DNA of 5,043 nucleotides, taken from the NCBI GenBank assembly GCA_019417865.1, contig DYCW01000045.1, positions 1-5,043 of the forward strand, given 5' to 3'. Under the pieces are notes generated by a model. That model had not been told where the DNA came from, did no database searches, and saw only the letters and a program-made list of their open reading frames with translations. The translations under genes and the position numbers were made by a program. Below, piece after piece: positions 1 through 5,043 of the stretch; position 1 is the stretch's first letter, and each line of letters starts with the position of its first letter. The stretch is from Ruminococcus sp. GTDB taxonomy: Bacteria; Bacillota; Clostridia; Oscillospirales; Ruminococcaceae.

Positions 1-1
1 T

Positions 2-931
2 GCTGGAACCGGTGCAACACAGGATGAGAAAACAGGAGAGGCAACTTGGATGGTAACGCTGAGCCTGAACGACAGTGGCACAGAGAAGTTCTATAATGCA
101 ACTTCTGCCCTGTATGAGGACAACGGGCAGATTTCCATCTGGATGGACAACACCATGATTTCTGCACCATCTGTCAATGCGGTTATTTCCGATGGGGAAG
201 CAACGATTAGCGGTAATTTTACCTATGAGACCGCAAAGGAACTGGCAGATAAGATCAATGCGGGTGCGTTGCCGTTCGCTCTGGAAACCACCAGCTTTAA
301 AACGATTTCTCCGACCATGGGCGAAGGGGCTTTGGATGCGATGGTGATTGCCGCTTTGATTACAGTAGCTTTTATCATCATTTATATGATCGTATTATAT
401 CGTTTGCAGGGCGTTGTCGCTTCGATCTGTTTAATTGGACAGATTGCCGGCATGCTGGCAGCAGTTTCCGGCTGGTTCGGCTTTATGGATAGCAATACAT
501 TGACCATACCGGGTATTGCGGGTATTATTCTTTCTATCGGCATGGGCGTAGATGCCAACATTATTACCGGAGAGCGAATCCGAGAGGAACTGCGAAAGGG
601 CAAGCCGCTGGATGGTGCGTTGCAGTCCGGTTACAGCCGTGCATTTAGTGCGATCTTTGATGGCAACCTGACAGGTATTATTGTGGCAATCATCCTGATG
701 GGAGCATTCGGTACACCGGACAGCTGGTGTGCAAAGCTGCTCAGTCCGCTGTTCCAGTTCTTTGGTGCAACGACAGAAGGTGTGATTTACTCCTTCGGCT
801 ATACATTGATGGTTGGTTTGATTATGAACTTCATCATGGGCGTATTTGCAGCCAGACTGATGACGATGTCTTTGTCAAAGTTCAAATGCTTCCAGAACAA
901 GAAACTCTATGGAGGTGGGTTAAATGGCTGA
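2..931 (+). CDS. secD: Protein translocase subunit SecD, C-terminal part (5' end outside window)
   Basis: SecD works with SecF in the cytoplasmic membrane, using the proton gradient to help preproteins leave the SecYEG channel. The reading frame is open from base 2, so the gene is truncated by the window edge; the internal ATG at 50 is not its start. About 309 residues are visible. The first ~110 cover the end of the extracellular P1 domain, including SAPSVNAVISDG and the KINAGALPFALE stretch that precedes the membrane part. Five membrane segments follow at roughly 113-133, 137-157, 167-188, 222-238 and 259-285. The signature IPGIAGIILSIGMGVDAN lies in the third of these, with the conserved aspartate near residue 184, followed by ERIREELRKGK. 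An extra loop of about 25 residues (TPDSWCAKLLSPLFQFFG region) separates the last two segments. I believe clostridial SecD proteins share it. The 3' end overlaps secF by 8 nt, so translation is probably coupled. Confidence 0.96.
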   Translation, partial: AGTGATQDEKTGEATWMVTLSLNDSGTEKFYNATSALYEDNGQISIWMDNTMISAPSVNAVISDGEATISGNFTYETAKELADKINAGALPFALETTSFKTISPTMGEGALDAMVIAALITVAFIIIYMIVLYRLQGVVASICLIGQIAGMLAAVSGWFGFMDSNTLTIPGIAGIILSIGMGVDANIITGERIREELRKGKPLDGALQSGYSRAFSAIFDGNLTGIIVAIILMGAFGTPDSWCAKLLSPLFQFFGATTEGVIYSFGYTLMVGLIMNFIMGVFAARLMTMSLSKFKCFQNKKLYGGGLNG

Positions 932-1919
932 GAAAGAAAAACAGTATAAGCACTATCCGGTGGATGTCAAGGTGCGGAATTTCTGCGGCAAATCCAAGCT
1001 GTTTTTCCTGCTGACCTTGATCTTGGTTATCATTTCAATTGCTTCCTCTTTTACTGGTGTAGACATTGCACTGGAATTTAAGGGCGGCACTATCATTACA
1101 TACAGCTATGAAGGCGATGTGGATAAGAGTGCCATTTCCAAAGACTTATCCGATCTGATTGGCACAAGTGTCAATGTACAGGACGGCGAAAGCCTGGACA
1201 GCGGCAGCAAAACCCTGTCTCTGTCCTTTACCTCAACAGAAGGCTTGACCGTGGAGCGGCAGGCAGAAGTTACAGATGCCATTCAGGCTCGTTATCCGGA
1301 TGCAAACATCCAGTTGCTGGATTCCAACGATGTCAGTGCTCGTTCCGGCAGTGACTTCTTCACCAAATGTATTGTTGCGGCGGTATTTGCAGCGATTATT
1401 TTAATTCTGTATATCGCATTCCGATTCAAGCAAATCAGTGGTTGGTCTGCTGGTGTGTGTGCAATTATTGGTCTGCTGGCAACACTGGTGGTGACCTATG
1501 GTTCTGTTGTATTGTTGGGCTTTGAGATTGACTCCAACTTTATGGCAGTCATCCTGACACTGCTGGGCTATGCAGTCAACGATACCATCGTTATCTATGA
1601 CAGAATCCGTGAGAACCAGCAGAAAATGCCGGGGATGTACATTGCAGATCTGGTGGATACCAGTTGTTCCCAGTCCCTGCGTCGTTCCCTGCGGACTTCC
1701 ATTACCACGGTATTTGCTATGGTTGCCATCATTGTAGTGGCAGCAATTATGGGTCTGGAATCCATTCAGCACTTTGCCATTCCGATGGCAGTCGGCATTG
1801 TAGTCGGCACCTACCATTCTATCTGCTTTGTACCGAGCCTGTGGGTTTGGTGGCAGAAGAAGCGTGGCATAGACACGTTGAAGGTGATTGAAAAGAAAAA
1901 GAAGCGGGTAACTGAATAA
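924..1919 (+). CDS. secF: Protein translocase subunit SecF
   Basis: SecF is the partner of SecD in the SecDF complex, which assists protein export and membrane protein insertion. The 331-residue protein is complete and of usual length. A first membrane segment (about 26-45) is followed by the conserved LEFKGGT motif (residues 50-56; other families have DFTGGT) and an extracellular P1-type domain to about residue 142. The remaining membrane segments lie at about 147-167, 174-194, 203-224, 256-277 and 285-308. The SecF signature GYAVNDTIVIYDRIREN is at residues 215-231, with D220 as the conserved membrane aspartate. The ATG at 924 is chosen because GGAGGT at 911-916 sits 7 nt upstream and the family's basic, polar N-terminus follows. 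The start lies inside the end of secD, and a terminator follows 21 nt after the stop, so secD-secF ends an operon here. Confidence 0.97.
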   Translation: MAEKEKQYKHYPVDVKVRNFCGKSKLFFLLTLILVIISIASSFTGVDIALEFKGGTIITYSYEGDVDKSAISKDLSDLIGTSVNVQDGESLDSGSKTLSLSFTSTEGLTVERQAEVTDAIQARYPDANIQLLDSNDVSARSGSDFFTKCIVAAVFAAIILILYIAFRFKQISGWSAGVCAIIGLLATLVVTYGSVVLLGFEIDSNFMAVILTLLGYAVNDTIVIYDRIRENQQKMPGMYIADLVDTSCSQSLRRSLRTSITTVFAMVAIIVVAAIMGLESIQHFAIPMAVGIVVGTYHSICFVPSLWVWWQKKRGIDTLKVIEKKKKRVTE

Positions 1920-1940
1920 TCAAAATCAGATATTGTAAAA

Positions 1941-1974
1941 CGAGAGACGGCAGAACGGCTGTCTCTTGTTTTTT
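1941..1974 (+). terminator. Rho-independent terminator of secD-secF
   Basis: The arms AGAGACGGC (1943-1951) and GCTGTCTCT (1958-1966) pair over 9 bp with one G-U wobble around a 6-nt loop. The stem can extend by a G-U and a C-G pair at its base (1942/1967 and 1941/1968). Six T residues follow at 1969-1974. It lies 21 nt after the secF stop codon and should separate the sec operon from the dockerin ORF. Confidence 0.88.
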
Positions 1975-2065
1975 CATACTATATAGAAGGAACGATACTT
2001 TTTATAATTATACTGATTCTACTACATAATACTATGAAAACAAGTATAACCGGACTTTTGTTCCT

Positions 2066-2302
2066 TTGGATGCGGAAATACTACGAAAAGGAGATGTGAA
2101 CGGAGACGGTGTGGTTTCCGTGGAAGACGCTGTCCTAACCCTGACGATATACGCACAGAAATCTGCTGGACTGACCGTTGATTGTTCAGACGCCCAGCTG
2201 GCAGCAGCAGATATCGACGGAGACGGCAATATCAGCGTAGAGGATGCGGTAGCGATTTTGACTTACTATGCAAAACAGTCTGCCGGTTTAAATCCCACTT
2301 AG
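2066..2302 (+). CDS. Orphan type I dockerin ORF (small dockerin protein or 3' remnant of a cellulosomal gene)
   Basis: The 78-codon ORF contains almost nothing but a dockerin, the module that docks extracellular enzymes onto cohesins of a scaffoldin through two calcium-binding F-hand repeats. Repeat 1 is GDVNGDGVVSVEDAV (residues 9-23; calcium-loop D10, N12, D14, S18, D21). Repeat 2 is ADIDGDGNISVEDAV (residues 48-62; D49, D51, D53, S57, D60). Each is followed by a helix ending in YAxxSAGL. The start is doubtful: no ATG exists in frame, the TTG at 2066 lacks a ribosome binding site, and the frame stays open upstream only to the TAA at 2027-2029. There is no signal peptide in frame, although dockerins act outside the cell. 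The codons before TTG still read like a linker (NRTFVPL), which favours the tail of a truncated larger gene. A TATAAT at 2003-2008 has no good -35 box. Terminators flank it on both sides. The dockerin assignment is strong; expression is uncertain. Confidence 0.72.
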   Translation: MDAEILRKGDVNGDGVVSVEDAVLTLTIYAQKSAGLTVDCSDAQLAAADIDGDGNISVEDAVAILTYYAKQSAGLNPT

Positions 2303-2348
2303 GACTAATCTCTTTTATTTTATATAGAAACGAGTCTTATTTCTAAAG

Positions 2349-2393
2349 AAAACGTCCCCTGTTTGGATACATGGCAAACAGGGGGCGTTTTTT
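2349..2393 (+). terminator. Strong rho-independent terminator after the dockerin ORF
   Basis: The arms at 2351-2365 (AACGTCCCCTGTTTG) and 2375-2389 (CAAACAGGGGGCGTT) form a 15-bp stem with a single T-G wobble and a 9-nt loop, followed by TTTTTT at 2388-2393. The upstream side is A-rich (AAAGAAAA, 2345-2352), so the hairpin could also act on the minus strand, although no minus-strand gene reads into it. It insulates the operon starting at 2511 from upstream transcription. Confidence 0.92.
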
Positions 2394-2456
2394 GGAATGT
2401 TTCTTTGGTATATGCTGGATTGCTTGTGAACTTTTCAGCAGAACTGGTAAAAATAC

Positions 2457-2485
2457 TTGCAAATACAACAAAAGTGTGCTACAAT
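2457..2485 (+). promoter_or_regulatory. Sigma-A promoter of the isomerase-nrdR-DUF4870 operon
   Basis: TTGCAA at 2457-2462 (-35, 4 of 6 matches to TTGACA) and TACAAT at 2480-2485 (-10, 5 of 6) are separated by exactly 17 nt. TG at 2477-2478 makes an extended -10. Transcription should begin near 2491-2493, giving a leader of only about 20 nt in which the AAAGGGGG ribosome binding site (2495-2502) sits almost at the 5' end. The promoter lies just after the strong terminator, as expected for the head of a new transcription unit. Confidence 0.75.
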
Positions 2486-2510
2486 ACCAGTAGGAAAGGG
2501 GGCAGCCTTT

Positions 2511-3311
2511 ATGCTGAAAGCAGGCGTTTCGACTGCTTGTCTGTATCCGCAGCCCACAGAGGAAGCCCTCTACGATCTTGCACTTGGCGGCGTGACCACT
2601 GTGGAGTTGTTTATCAATACCCATGCGGAGTTAAAACGCAGTTTCGTGGCAGCCATGGCAGATATCTTGCACCGCTTTGAGGTGCAGTGCAGTTCTCTGC
2701 ATCCGTTCACCAGCGAAATCGAGCCAATGATGCTCTTTTCCAACTATGAACGGCGGGTCGGCGACTTTCTGGAGTACTGCCGGAATTATTTTACAGCCAT
2801 GCAGCAGCTGGGTGCTACCATCTTTGTTTTACACGGCAACAAGCAAGTGGTTGGAATGGATATTGATTTTTATTGTGAGCGGTTCGGAAAATTGGCTGCA
2901 CTGGGCAAGTCCTATGGCGTGACGGTTGCACAGGAAAATGTAGCACGCTATACCAGTCGTTCGCTTGCCTTTTTGCAGCAAATGCAGCAGAAGATGGGGA
3001 ATGAGGTGAAGTTTGTGCTGGATGTCAAGCAGGCAGTTCGTTCCAAGGAAGATCCCATGCAGATGCTGCAAACCCTCGGCAGGAATATTGTGCATGTACA
3101 CATAAGCGACCACGGCGAATACGGGGACTGTTTACCGATCGGAGCCGGTCGGTTTGCAGTAAAAACGTTTTTGCAGACCCTTTCGACGATCAGCCCAAAC
3201 TGTACTGTCATGTTAGAACTTTACCGCAGTGGATTTCGTACATTACAGGACTTGCTGCATAACTATCACATATTGCAGCGTATGATACAAAACTGTAATA
3301 AGGAGGAATGA
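2511..3311 (+). CDS. Sugar phosphate isomerase/epimerase-like TIM-barrel protein (AP endonuclease 2 / xylose isomerase-like superfamily)
   Basis: This 266-residue protein fits the xylose isomerase-like TIM-barrel superfamily, whose members isomerise or epimerise sugars and related compounds with a divalent metal or cleave DNA at abasic sites. Candidate metal ligands lie at the ends of barrel strands: E142 (VAQENVAR), D171 (KFVLDVKQA), H197 (VHVHISDHGEYGD) and E236 (VMLELYRSGF). This is the four-ligand E/D/H/E pattern of sugar epimerases. H64 (SSLHPF) and H108 (FVLHGNK) match two further conserved histidines. The full endonuclease IV ligand set is not apparent, so DNA repair is less likely. 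There is no signal peptide or membrane segment, so it should be cytoplasmic. The ATG at 2511 is chosen because AAAGGGGG lies 8 nt upstream; an in-frame TTG at 2457 is part of the -35 box. The gene starts an operon, and its stop is 4 nt before nrdR. The substrate cannot be told from sequence. Confidence 0.85.
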   Translation: MLKAGVSTACLYPQPTEEALYDLALGGVTTVELFINTHAELKRSFVAAMADILHRFEVQCSSLHPFTSEIEPMMLFSNYERRVGDFLEYCRNYFTAMQQLGATIFVLHGNKQVVGMDIDFYCERFGKLAALGKSYGVTVAQENVARYTSRSLAFLQQMQQKMGNEVKFVLDVKQAVRSKEDPMQMLQTLGRNIVHVHISDHGEYGDCLPIGAGRFAVKTFLQTLSTISPNCTVMLELYRSGFRTLQDLLHNYHILQRMIQNCNKEE

Positions 3312-3315
3312 ATGG

Positions 3316-3810
3316 ATGCAATGCCCGTTTTGTGGTGCAAAGGATACCCGAGTGCTGGACTCCCGTCCGGCAGAAAATAGAATCCGGAGAAGAAGAGAGT
3401 GTGCTGTTTGTGGTAAGCGTTTCACGACCTATGAAATTGTAGAAAGACCACTGTTGATGGTACAGAAACGGGATGGCAGCTTTGAACCGTTTGATCGACA
3501 AAAGCTGATCACTGGCATTTTTAATGCCATTAAAAAACGACCGATCAATGTAGAGCAGGTTTCTGCCATTGCGGAAGGAATCGAACAGCAATGTGCCAAT
3601 GCGATGCGTAGTACCGTCACTTCCATTGCGATTGGGAATTGGATCATGGAGCACCTGAAGCATATTGATGCCGTTGCTTATATTCGGTTTGCTTCCGTTT
3701 ATCAGGATTTTACAGACGTTGCAAGCTTTATTGCTGCCATCAGTGCACTGGACAAAGAGACAGCAGATACACAAATGAGACAGGAGGCGTTACAGTATGG
3801 ATACGAGTGA
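3316..3810 (+). CDS. nrdR: Transcriptional repressor NrdR of ribonucleotide reductase genes
   Basis: NrdR senses ATP/dATP through an ATP-cone and represses ribonucleotide reductase operons by binding paired NrdR boxes. The 164-residue protein begins with the typical zinc ribbon: C3 and C6 (MQCPFCG) and C29 and C32 (ECAVCGKRFTTYE), separated by DSRP and the basic run RIRRRRE. The ATP-cone spans about residues 47-137, from VQKRDGSFEPFDRQKL to VAYIRFASVYQDF. The segment between DSRP and RRRR looks about two residues shorter than usual (C29/C32 against C31/C34 in E. coli). The C-terminal tail after the ATP-cone (residues 138-164) makes the protein longer than the E. coli protein of about 149 residues. 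AGGAGG at 3301-3306 lies 9 nt before the ATG and inside the last codons of the upstream gene, so translation is probably coupled. I see no full NrdR box in the window. Confidence 0.97.
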   Translation: MQCPFCGAKDTRVLDSRPAENRIRRRRECAVCGKRFTTYEIVERPLLMVQKRDGSFEPFDRQKLITGIFNAIKKRPINVEQVSAIAEGIEQQCANAMRSTVTSIAIGNWIMEHLKHIDAVAYIRFASVYQDFTDVASFIAAISALDKETADTQMRQEALQYGYE

Positions 3811-4186
3811 TTTGTTTGATGTAGAGGACAGAACCGCAGAGTTTGATACACAGGACATACAGGATGCAAAAGTTTGGTCGATATTGGCATATTTCGGCAT
3901 TCTATTCTTCCTGCCATTGGTCTGTGCACCGAAGTCCAGATTTGGAAGATTCCATGCCAATCAGGGTTTGGTGTTACTGATTTGCAGTTTGGCACTGGCT
4001 GTTGTAAGCTGGATTTTATCGTTTATCGTTGGTTGGATCCCCTTCATCGGTAAGGTTATTTGCAATCTTGTGAGCTTAGTGATTTTTGTTTTGACGTTGG
4101 CAGGGATGATTTATGGCATTGTACAGGCAGCACAAGGAAAGGCAAAGACACTGCCGCTGATTGGAAAAATTATAGTGATTCGATAA
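3797..4186 (+). CDS. Small DUF4870/Tic20-like membrane protein
   Basis: This 129-residue protein has an acidic cytoplasmic N-terminus (nine Asp/Glu in residues 1-23) followed by three hydrophobic segments at about 26-43, 57-80 and 86-109. The motif RFHANQGLVLL (residues 51-61) between the first two segments and the closing AAQGKAKTLPLIGKI (111-125) are typical of DUF4870 proteins, distant relatives of the chloroplast import component Tic20. The function of the bacterial proteins is unknown, and a transport role should not be assumed. The start at 3797 overlaps the end of nrdR by 14 nt in another frame and is preceded by AGGAGG at 3782-3787, 9 nt upstream, so it is the third gene of the operon. 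Its last 17 nt overlap the 3' end of the convergent gene, and no hairpin terminator is visible after it. Confidence 0.85.
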   Translation: MDTSDLFDVEDRTAEFDTQDIQDAKVWSILAYFGILFFLPLVCAPKSRFGRFHANQGLVLLICSLALAVVSWILSFIVGWIPFIGKVICNLVSLVIFVLTLAGMIYGIVQAAQGKAKTLPLIGKIIVIR

Positions 4187-4622
4187 CCGGAAAGAGTGTC
4201 TGCGGTTCGGCAGCATCGTAGCGGACAGCGGCAAGCAGCAGACCGTCTTCTGCCAGCAGGAGGGAAACACAGGCGGTATCCTGAAGCGTATAGGTATATT
4301 CCATGCCTTTACAACCGCAGAAATGGTTTAGAGGGAGCAGCTGCTCCGTTTGCAGGGTGGCATACATCCGGTAAACGGGGCTGTTTTCTTCTTCGGCTGG
4401 AATCGTGACGGGGCAGGAGCGAACTGGTGCGGATTTTGCTGGGGTCAGATTGTGTTCTGTGAGAAACTGACGGCGGGCAGTTTCGTCTGGCAGCTTGTAA
4501 AAGGCTGGAAGTGTTGTGTCAGATGTCACATCGGAGCGGTTGTGCAGACAGTGCCGTAGGAGAACGCCGCTGCCAAGCAGAAATACTGCTGCAAGCAGAA
4601 ATGGGATTTTTATTTTTCGCAA
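4170..4622 (-). CDS. Membrane-anchored DUF4830-like protein of unknown function
   Basis: The 150-residue product has a basic start (MRKIKI) and one hydrophobic segment at about 7-22, which is a signal anchor or uncleaved signal peptide. Most of the protein should therefore lie outside the membrane. The extracytoplasmic part resembles DUF4830: ETARRQFLTEHNLTP (residues 47-61), VTIPAE (72-77), VYRMYATLQTEQLLPL (83-98), then GMEYTYTL (106-113) and a hydrophobic strand LLLAEDGLLLAAV (121-133). C25 is not in a proper lipobox. C102-G-C104 forms a close cysteine pair. The TTG at 4622 is preferred as start because AGAGGTG (4635-4629) lies 6 nt upstream; the longer frame from a GTG at 4631 would overlap that ribosome binding site. 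The family assignment is from remembered motifs and is moderate; the function is unknown. The gene is convergent with the nrdR operon and divergent from the pseudouridine synthase gene. Confidence 0.7.
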   Translation of the reverse strand: MRKIKIPFLLAAVFLLGSGVLLRHCLHNRSDVTSDTTLPAFYKLPDETARRQFLTEHNLTPAKSAPVRSCPVTIPAEEENSPVYRMYATLQTEQLLPLNHFCGCKGMEYTYTLQDTACVSLLLAEDGLLLAAVRYDAAEPQTLFPVIESL

Positions 4623-4734
4623 AGCAGACACCTCTTTTCATAAGTATCGGTATATTACCATAAGAACATAGATATTGATTTTCCTTTCCATCTTATGATA
4701 GCAACAAAGAAAAAAGAACCGGAGGAGGCATTCC
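4623..4734. promoter_or_regulatory. Divergent intergenic region between the DUF4830-like gene and the pseudouridine synthase gene
   Basis: This AT-rich stretch must supply transcription signals for both flanking genes. On the minus strand, TGGTAATAT (4660-4652) resembles an extended -10 element but has only a weak -35. On the plus strand, TATGAT at 4694-4699 could be a -10, with no good -35 at 16-18 nt; TTGATT at 4675-4680 is too close. CATAAG occurs at 4639-4644 and 4659-4664, and its inverse CTTATG at 4692-4697. Ribosome binding sites are GGAGGAGG (4721-4728) for the plus gene and AGAGGTG (4635-4629) for the minus gene. The promoter placements are tentative. Confidence 0.4.
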
Positions 4735-5043
4735 GTGCGATTGGATAAATGGCTTTCTGATGCCACAAATTACACACGCAGTCAGCTAAAGCAGCTGATT
4801 CGCAGCGGGCAGGTTACGGTAAATGACTGCATTGTGAAACGACCGGAAACGGCTGTCAGCCAAACGGATATCATTTGCCTGCAAGGCAAGCCAGTGACGA
4901 CAGTTGCCCGCTATTGTCTGCTGCTGCATAAACCGCTTGGATATGTCTGTGCCGTTACAGATGAAACCGAAAAAACGGTGATGGAACTGATACCGCCAGA
5001 TTTACAGAGAAAAGGGCTATTTCCGGTAGGTAGACTGGACAAG
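4735..5043 (+). CDS. RsuA-family 16S rRNA pseudouridine synthase, N-terminal part (3' end outside window)
   Basis: Enzymes of this family convert a specific uridine of 16S rRNA to pseudouridine (U516 for E. coli RsuA). The 103 visible residues begin with an S4 RNA-binding domain (about 1-48): MRLDKWLSDA, then SQLKQLIRSGQVTVND. The start of the catalytic domain follows, with LLHKPLGYVCAV (63-74) and the catalytic motif GRLD (99-102). D102 is the expected nucleophile and falls at the same position as in E. coli RsuA. The window ends one codon after it. The GTG at 4735 is chosen because GGAGGAGG (4721-4728) lies 6 nt upstream, the protein then starts exactly at the family's MRLDK, and stop codons (TGA 4696, TAG 4699) close the frame upstream. 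RsuA is the best fit among RsuA/RluB/RluE/RluF relatives, but the missing C-terminus prevents a firm subfamily call. Confidence 0.93.
   Translation, partial: MRLDKWLSDATNYTRSQLKQLIRSGQVTVNDCIVKRPETAVSQTDIICLQGKPVTTVARYCLLLHKPLGYVCAVTDETEKTVMELIPPDLQRKGLFPVGRLDK

Noticed and set aside
1401..1817. 138-codon minus-strand ORF inside secF
   Set aside because: It is the reverse-strand shadow of a well-conserved secF; its product is rich in His, Cys, Asn and Gln with no recognisable domain.
1976..1990. CTATATAG palindrome considered as an NrdR box
   Set aside because: Only the AT-rich core matches; the flanking bases do not, the second box is missing, and no ribonucleotide reductase gene is next to it.
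2457..2510. In-frame TTG giving an 18-residue N-terminal extension of the isomerase-like protein
   Set aside because: The TTG is the first half of the -35 box of a good promoter, so it would not be in the transcript; the extension has no ribosome binding site, while the ATG at 2511 does.
3208..3774. 188-codon minus-strand ORF across the isomerase gene end and nrdR
   Set aside because: It is fully antisense to clearly conserved coding sequence and its translation has no family signature.
4196..4559. Two plus-strand ORFs (70 and 69 codons) over the DUF4830-like gene
   Set aside because: They have no ribosome binding site or domain, and the minus-strand frame has a signal anchor and family motifs.
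4629..4631. GTG start for the DUF4830-like gene
   Set aside because: The AGAGG that could serve it directly abuts the codon, leaving no spacer, whereas it is well placed for the TTG at 4622. The GTG remains possible and would add three residues.

Overview
The window looks like a piece of chromosome from an anaerobic Gram-positive bacterium of the Clostridia, most likely the Ruminococcus/Oscillospiraceae group. The reasons are separate secD and secF genes, strong AGGAGG-type ribosome binding sites, moderate GC content, short operons with compact rho-independent terminators, and a type I dockerin module of the kind found in cellulosome-forming ruminococci. The genus is inferred from sequence style, not from a database match.

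Layout. (1) Positions 2-1919 hold the 3' part of secD and a complete secF, overlapping by 8 nt and closed by a hairpin terminator at 1941-1974. Together they encode the membrane complex that pulls secreted proteins out of the SecYEG channel. (2) Positions 1975-2348 hold an isolated two-repeat dockerin ORF (2066-2302). It has no ATG start, no convincing ribosome binding site and no signal peptide, and it is boxed in by terminators on both sides. (3) A second, very strong hairpin terminator (2349-2393) is followed by a good sigma-A promoter (2457-2485). This promoter drives a tight three-gene operon: a TIM-barrel sugar phosphate isomerase/epimerase-like protein (2511-3311), the ribonucleotide reductase repressor NrdR (3316-3810) and a small DUF4870/Tic20-like membrane protein (3797-4186). 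(4) A convergent minus-strand gene (4170-4622) encodes a membrane-anchored DUF4830-like protein whose 3' end overlaps the operon's last gene by 17 nt. (5) A divergent intergenic region (4632-4734) leads into the start of an RsuA-family 16S rRNA pseudouridine synthase. This gene is cut off by the window end at its catalytic GRLD motif.

Most of the window is ordinary housekeeping sequence. The parts worth a second look are the orphan dockerin, which is either a standalone small dockerin protein or the conserved tail of a lost cellulosomal enzyme, and the co-transcription of an uncharacterised metal-dependent TIM-barrel enzyme with nrdR. I see no CRISPR array, insertion sequence, tRNA, rRNA, riboswitch or phage gene, and no clearly new biological system.
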